The translations under genes were made by a program, and so were the position numbers. Of a stretch of 9,477 bases of DNA, positions 6,294 to 9,477 are shown in pieces (position 1 is the stretch's first letter; each line of letters opens with the position of its first letter). A model generated the notes under the pieces. The model was not told the DNA's origin, searched no databases, and saw nothing but the letters and a program-made list of their open reading frames with translations. The DNA is from DATKCJ01 sp035513275 (lineage in GTDB: Bacteria; Verrucomicrobiota; Verrucomicrobiia; Opitutales; Opitutaceae): positions 1-9,477 of the forward strand of contig DATKCJ010000197.1 in NCBI GenBank assembly GCA_035513275.1, read 5' to 3'.

Positions 6294-8675
6294 TCAGAGG
6301 GTGGCGCGGATCTTCTGAACTTCGTAGCACTCGATGATGTCGCCCTGCTCGTAGCCGTCGAAGCCGTCGAGGCGGATGCCGCACTCGAGTCCAGCGCGGA
6401 CCTCGTTGGCATCGTCCTTGAAGCGCCGCAGCGTGGAGACTGAGCTCTCGTGAATGATTTCCTTGCCGCGGCGCACGCGCGCCTTGGCGTTGCGGGTGAT
6501 CTTCCCGTCGGTGACGAGGCAGCCGGCGACGAATCCCTTCGCGATCGGGAAAGTCGCGCGAACCTCGGCGCCGCCGAGCTTGACCTCCTTGAGGTCGGGC
6601 TCGAGCAGGTCGGCGAGCGCCTCCTTCACCTTGTCGGCGAGCTCGTAGATGATCTGGTAGTGCTGGACCGTGACGCCGTGGTGCTTCGCAAAAGCGACGG
6701 CGCCGCTCTCGTTCTTCGTGTTGAATCCGATGATGAGTGAACCCGACGTGCTCGCGAGCAGGACATCGTTCTTCGAGACGAGGCCCACCTCGGCGGCGAC
6801 GACCTCGAGCCCGACCTTGTCGCTCTTGATTCCCTCGAGCATTCCGCGCACAGCCTCGACCGACCCGAAAACGTCGCACTTCAAGACGACCTTCAGCATC
6901 CGCTTCTGCGTGGCCGCGATCGAAGCGAAGAGCGCATCGATCGAAGTATCCTTCGGCACGGCGGCGTCGCCGGTGACGACATTCTTGAGCACCTGCGCCG
7001 ATTCCTCGGCGATGTTCTTTGCCTCGCGCTCGTTCTTGACGGCCTTGAATTTCGCTCCCGCTTCCGGCGGCCCGGACCAGCCGATAACCTTGACCGGCGT
7101 CGCAGGACCCGCGGATTTCACGGCCTCGCCCTTGTCGTCGAAGAGCGCCTTCACCTTCGTGTAGACGGAGCCGCACACGAGTGCGTCGCCCATCTTGAGT
7201 GTTCCGCGCTCGACGATGACCGTCGCGGTGCTGCCGCGGCCGACCTCGATCTCGGCCTCGATGACGACACCGCTCGCGGGCGCCTTCGGGTTGGCCTTGA
7301 GCTCAAGGACGTCGGCCTGGAGGAGAATGTTCTCAAGGAGATTCTCGATGCCGTCGCCCTTGAGCGCGGACACGGGCACGGCAATCGTCTCGCCGCCCCA
7401 ATCCTCGGACGGGATGCCGCGCTCCTGCATCTGGAGTTTCACGCGGTCGACGTTGGCGCCCTTCACGTCGGACTTGTTGATCGCGACGATGATCGCGACC
7501 TTCGCCTCCTTTGCATACTTGAGCGCCTCGTCGGTCTGCGGCATGAAGCCGTCGTCGGCTGCGACCACGAGGATGGCGATGTCGGTGCTGTTCGCGCCGC
7601 GCGAGCGCATTTTGTTGAACGCCGCGTGACCAGGAGTGTCGAGGAAGGTGATCTTGCGGCCGTTGCGGTCGACCTGGTAGGCGCCGATGTGCTGCGTGAT
7701 GCCGCCGGCCTCGCCTGCTGCTACGTTTGCCTTGCGGATCGAGTCGAGGAGCGTCGTCTTGCCGTGGTCGACGTGGCCAAGGATGCACACGACCGGCGGA
7801 CGCGGCTCAAGGAGCTTGGACTCGTCCTCTTCAACCGGCTTCTCCGCCTTCTTCTGCGTCGGTTGCACGGGCTGGACGTCGCCGCGATGCTTCACCTCGA
7901 GGAGAAAGCCGTGCTTCTCGGCGAGCTTGATTGCGACGGGCTCGTCGATCGCCTGGTTGAGCGATGCGAAGATGCCCACTTCCATCAACTCGGAGATGAG
8001 TTTGAACGGACGCAGGCCGATCGCCGTGGCGAACTCACGCACGATGATCGGCGTCTTCAGGCTGAGAAGCTTCACGTCGCCGCTCGCAGCGGGCTTCGCC
8101 TCGGCTTGGGGCGGAGGAGGCGGAGTCACCGGTGACGAGACCGTCGGAGCCACGGGCCGCGCCTGCGGCGGCGGCGGCGCCATGCGCGGTGCAGGCTGCG
8201 GAATGTGGACCGGAGCCGGCTGCGGCTGCGGTGCGGCAGCGGGCGCAACACGAGGCGCAGGCGAAACCGGGGCGATGCGCGATGCTGGAAGCGGCGAGAT
8301 GATGGGACGCGGACGGGGTGCTGCCGAGAACGGCGCGCGCACTGCGGGAGGCGGCATCACAATCGCCTTCGGCTTGGCGGCTTCAATCGCAGCGCGCTCG
8401 CGCTCGATGTCGGAAGCGGTCTTGACGAACGCGCCTTGCGGCGGCCGCACGGCGACGGGCTGCGTTGGCGCAGCCTCGACTGGCGGCTCCTCGGTGGTCG
8501 TCGCAGTGGCCGCGGGTCGCGCGGATTTGAATTCCTTCTCGATCGACTCGGCGCTGATCGGGTCGATCGCACTCGAAGCCGTCTTCACTTCGAAGCCACG
8601 GGCCTTCAACAGGGCCAGAAGCTCCTTGTTGTCCATGTCGATTCGCTTGGCGAGTTCGTGGATTCTGACGCTCAT
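6294..8675 (-). CDS. infB: Translation initiation factor IF-2
   Basis: A 793-residue GTPase that brings fMet-tRNA to the 30S subunit and promotes subunit joining. The first IF2_N motif is at residues 1-50 (start MSVRIHELAKRI). A low-complexity linker rich in Pro and Ala follows (about 52-198), then a second IF2_N motif (about 200-260). The G domain has GHVDHGKT at 300-307, the switch I region GGITQHIG at 324-331, DTPGH at 346-350 with the catalytic His350, NKSD at 400-403 and SAL at 436-438. Beta-barrel domain II, the central domain and the C-terminal fMet-tRNA-binding barrel (ending ECGIRLDGFDGYEQGDIIE) complete the protein. The ATG at 8675 is chosen because it gives the conserved IF-2 N-terminus; it lacks a good Shine-Dalgarno site. 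It follows nusA after 39 bases. Linker length varies widely in this family, so the length is normal. Confidence 0.98.
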   Translation of the reverse strand: MSVRIHELAKRIDMDNKELLALLKARGFEVKTASSAIDPISAESIEKEFKSARPAATATTTEEPPVEAAPTQPVAVRPPQGAFVKTASDIERERAAIEAAKPKAIVMPPPAVRAPFSAAPRPRPIISPLPASRIAPVSPAPRVAPAAAPQPQPAPVHIPQPAPRMAPPPPQARPVAPTVSSPVTPPPPPQAEAKPAASGDVKLLSLKTPIIVREFATAIGLRPFKLISELMEVGIFASLNQAIDEPVAIKLAEKHGFLLEVKHRGDVQPVQPTQKKAEKPVEEDESKLLEPRPPVVCILGHVDHGKTTLLDSIRKANVAAGEAGGITQHIGAYQVDRNGRKITFLDTPGHAAFNKMRSRGANSTDIAILVVAADDGFMPQTDEALKYAKEAKVAIIVAINKSDVKGANVDRVKLQMQERGIPSEDWGGETIAVPVSALKGDGIENLLENILLQADVLELKANPKAPASGVVIEAEIEVGRGSTATVIVERGTLKMGDALVCGSVYTKVKALFDDKGEAVKSAGPATPVKVIGWSGPPEAGAKFKAVKNEREAKNIAEESAQVLKNVVTGDAAVPKDTSIDALFASIAATQKRMLKVVLKCDVFGSVEAVRGMLEGIKSDKVGLEVVAAEVGLVSKNDVLLASTSGSLIIGFNTKNESGAVAFAKHHGVTVQHYQIIYELADKVKEALADLLEPDLKEVKLGGAEVRATFPIAKGFVAGCLVTDGKITRNAKARVRRGKEIIHESSVSTLRRFKDDANEVRAGLECGIRLDGFDGYEQGDIIECYEVQKIRATL

Positions 8676-8714
8676 CTATGAATTGGAGAAATTAGCATGC
8701 GCGGTTTATGATAC

Positions 8715-9477
8715 TCAACCCCGTGTTCCGCGGTGCTCGCGGACTTTGCCAAGAATGCGCTCGGCTTCCTCTTCTGTGAATCCGCCGTCGACGAGGTCGC
8801 CGACTTCGACTCCCTCGAACGCCTCTAGGCTGACGAGCCCCATCGGCACGAGGCGGGCGGCCTCGGCGTCCTCGATGCCAGGAATGAGCGAAAGACCCGC
8901 AGCGGCCTCGCGCATGCGCTCTTGAAGTCCGGTGGGCGCGGTCTCGGCGCGAACGATGTCGATGCGCCAGCCGACGAGCTTCGAAGTGAGACGCGCATTC
9001 TGGCCGCGGCGGCCGATGGCGATCGCGAGATCCTCCTCGGCGACGTCGAGCACCATGCGCTTGCTCTTCTCGTCCATCTGAATGTGGCGCGGGACAACGG
9101 GCTTGAGCGCCTCGAGCAGCATCTCCTTCGGGTCTGCCTTCCAGACTACGATGTCAATTTTCTCGCCGCCGAGCTCACGCACGATGCTTTTCACGCGAGC
9201 GCCGCGAGCGCCGACACAGGCGCCGACGGGATCGACCTTCGAATCCGTGGAGGTGACTGCAATCTTGGTGCGGTAGCCCGGCTCGCGCGCGAATGCATCG
9301 ATGCGCACAGTGCCATCGGCGATTTCGGCAACCTCAAGCTCGAACAAGCGACGCACGAAACGCGGGCTCGCGCGGCTGAGGATGAGTTCCGGACCGCGGC
9401 TCGTGGACTCGATCGCGAGCAACAGGCTGCGGATGCGCTCACCGGGAGTGTATTCCTCGCCCGGGATTTGTTCCTTG
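8715..9477 (-). CDS. nusA: Transcription termination/antitermination factor NusA (5' part outside window)
   Basis: The last 253 residues are visible and the frame runs off the right edge; the N-terminal RNA-polymerase-binding domain and the start of S1 are missing. The fragment begins inside the S1 domain at KEQIPGEEYTPGERIRS and continues through LILSRASPRFVRRLF. KH1 follows, with the GARG loop at fragment residues 89-92, then KH2 (about 130-175) with AIGRRGQN at 153-160 and a conserved GWRID at 169-173. The last 60 residues (SLIPGI to FTEEEAERIL) look like a short helix-hairpin-helix type domain similar to one C-terminal NusA repeat. NusA binds RNA polymerase and nascent RNA and modulates pausing, termination and antitermination. 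A TTG at 9422 lies inside the S1 domain and is not the true start. Its position before infB is the usual one. Confidence 0.97.
   Translation of the reverse strand, partial: KEQIPGEEYTPGERIRSLLLAIESTSRGPELILSRASPRFVRRLFELEVAEIADGTVRIDAFAREPGYRTKIAVTSTDSKVDPVGACVGARGARVKSIVRELGGEKIDIVVWKADPKEMLLEALKPVVPRHIQMDEKSKRMVLDVAEEDLAIAIGRRGQNARLTSKLVGWRIDIVRAETAPTGLQERMREAAAGLSLIPGIEDAEAARLVPMGLVSLEAFEGVEVGDLVDGGFTEEEAERILGKVREHRGTRG

Noticed and set aside
7687..8925. A 412-codon plus-strand open frame opposite infB and the end of nusA
   Set aside because: Its Gly/Ala/Cys-rich stretch is the antisense of the IF-2 Pro/Ala linker, and it crosses two well-supported genes.

Overview
All genes that can be supported in this window lie on the minus strand, so the transcripts read from high to low coordinates. 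The DNA is GC-rich. The gene content suggests a bacterium of the Planctomycetota-Verrucomicrobiota-Acidobacteriota type of soil or water lineage, with Verrucomicrobiota the best guess. The reasons are a sigma factor of the ECF-like family common in those phyla, a secreted beta-helix protein with a 'choice-of-anchor Q'-like module and a DUF11 repeat, and generally weak Shine-Dalgarno sites. This is an inference from family resemblance; there is no rRNA in the window to settle it.

From 9477 down to about 2996 lies a conserved translation and RNA-metabolism cluster in the order nusA (its 5' part is outside the window), infB, rbfA, a DHH-family oligoribonuclease/pAp phosphatase (nrnA-like), truB and ribF. 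Transcription antitermination (NusA), translation initiation (IF-2), 30S maturation (RbfA), short-RNA turnover (NrnA), tRNA U55 pseudouridylation (TruB) and flavin cofactor synthesis (RibF) are thus encoded together. rbfA-nrnA and nrnA-truB each overlap by an ATGA, which implies translational coupling. Between truB and ribF is a 190-base gap that holds a folded repeat element of about 97 bases with four stems in a cloverleaf-like layout, next to a separate 16-base palindrome.

From 2936 to the left edge the content becomes accessory: a stand-alone CheY-like receiver protein, an ECF-like sigma factor, and the first 560 residues of a secreted protein. That protein has a signal peptide, a right-handed parallel beta-helix made of about 30-residue repeats with a [ST]xSGN core, a choice-of-anchor Q-like region, a proline-rich linker and the beginning of a DUF11 domain. 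No histidine kinase, anti-sigma factor or Ser/Thr kinase is visible in the window. Whether these three genes form one regulatory unit is an open and testable question.

No tRNA, rRNA, CRISPR array, insertion sequence or transposase was seen. The numerous long plus-strand reading frames are antisense shadows of the GC-rich genes.
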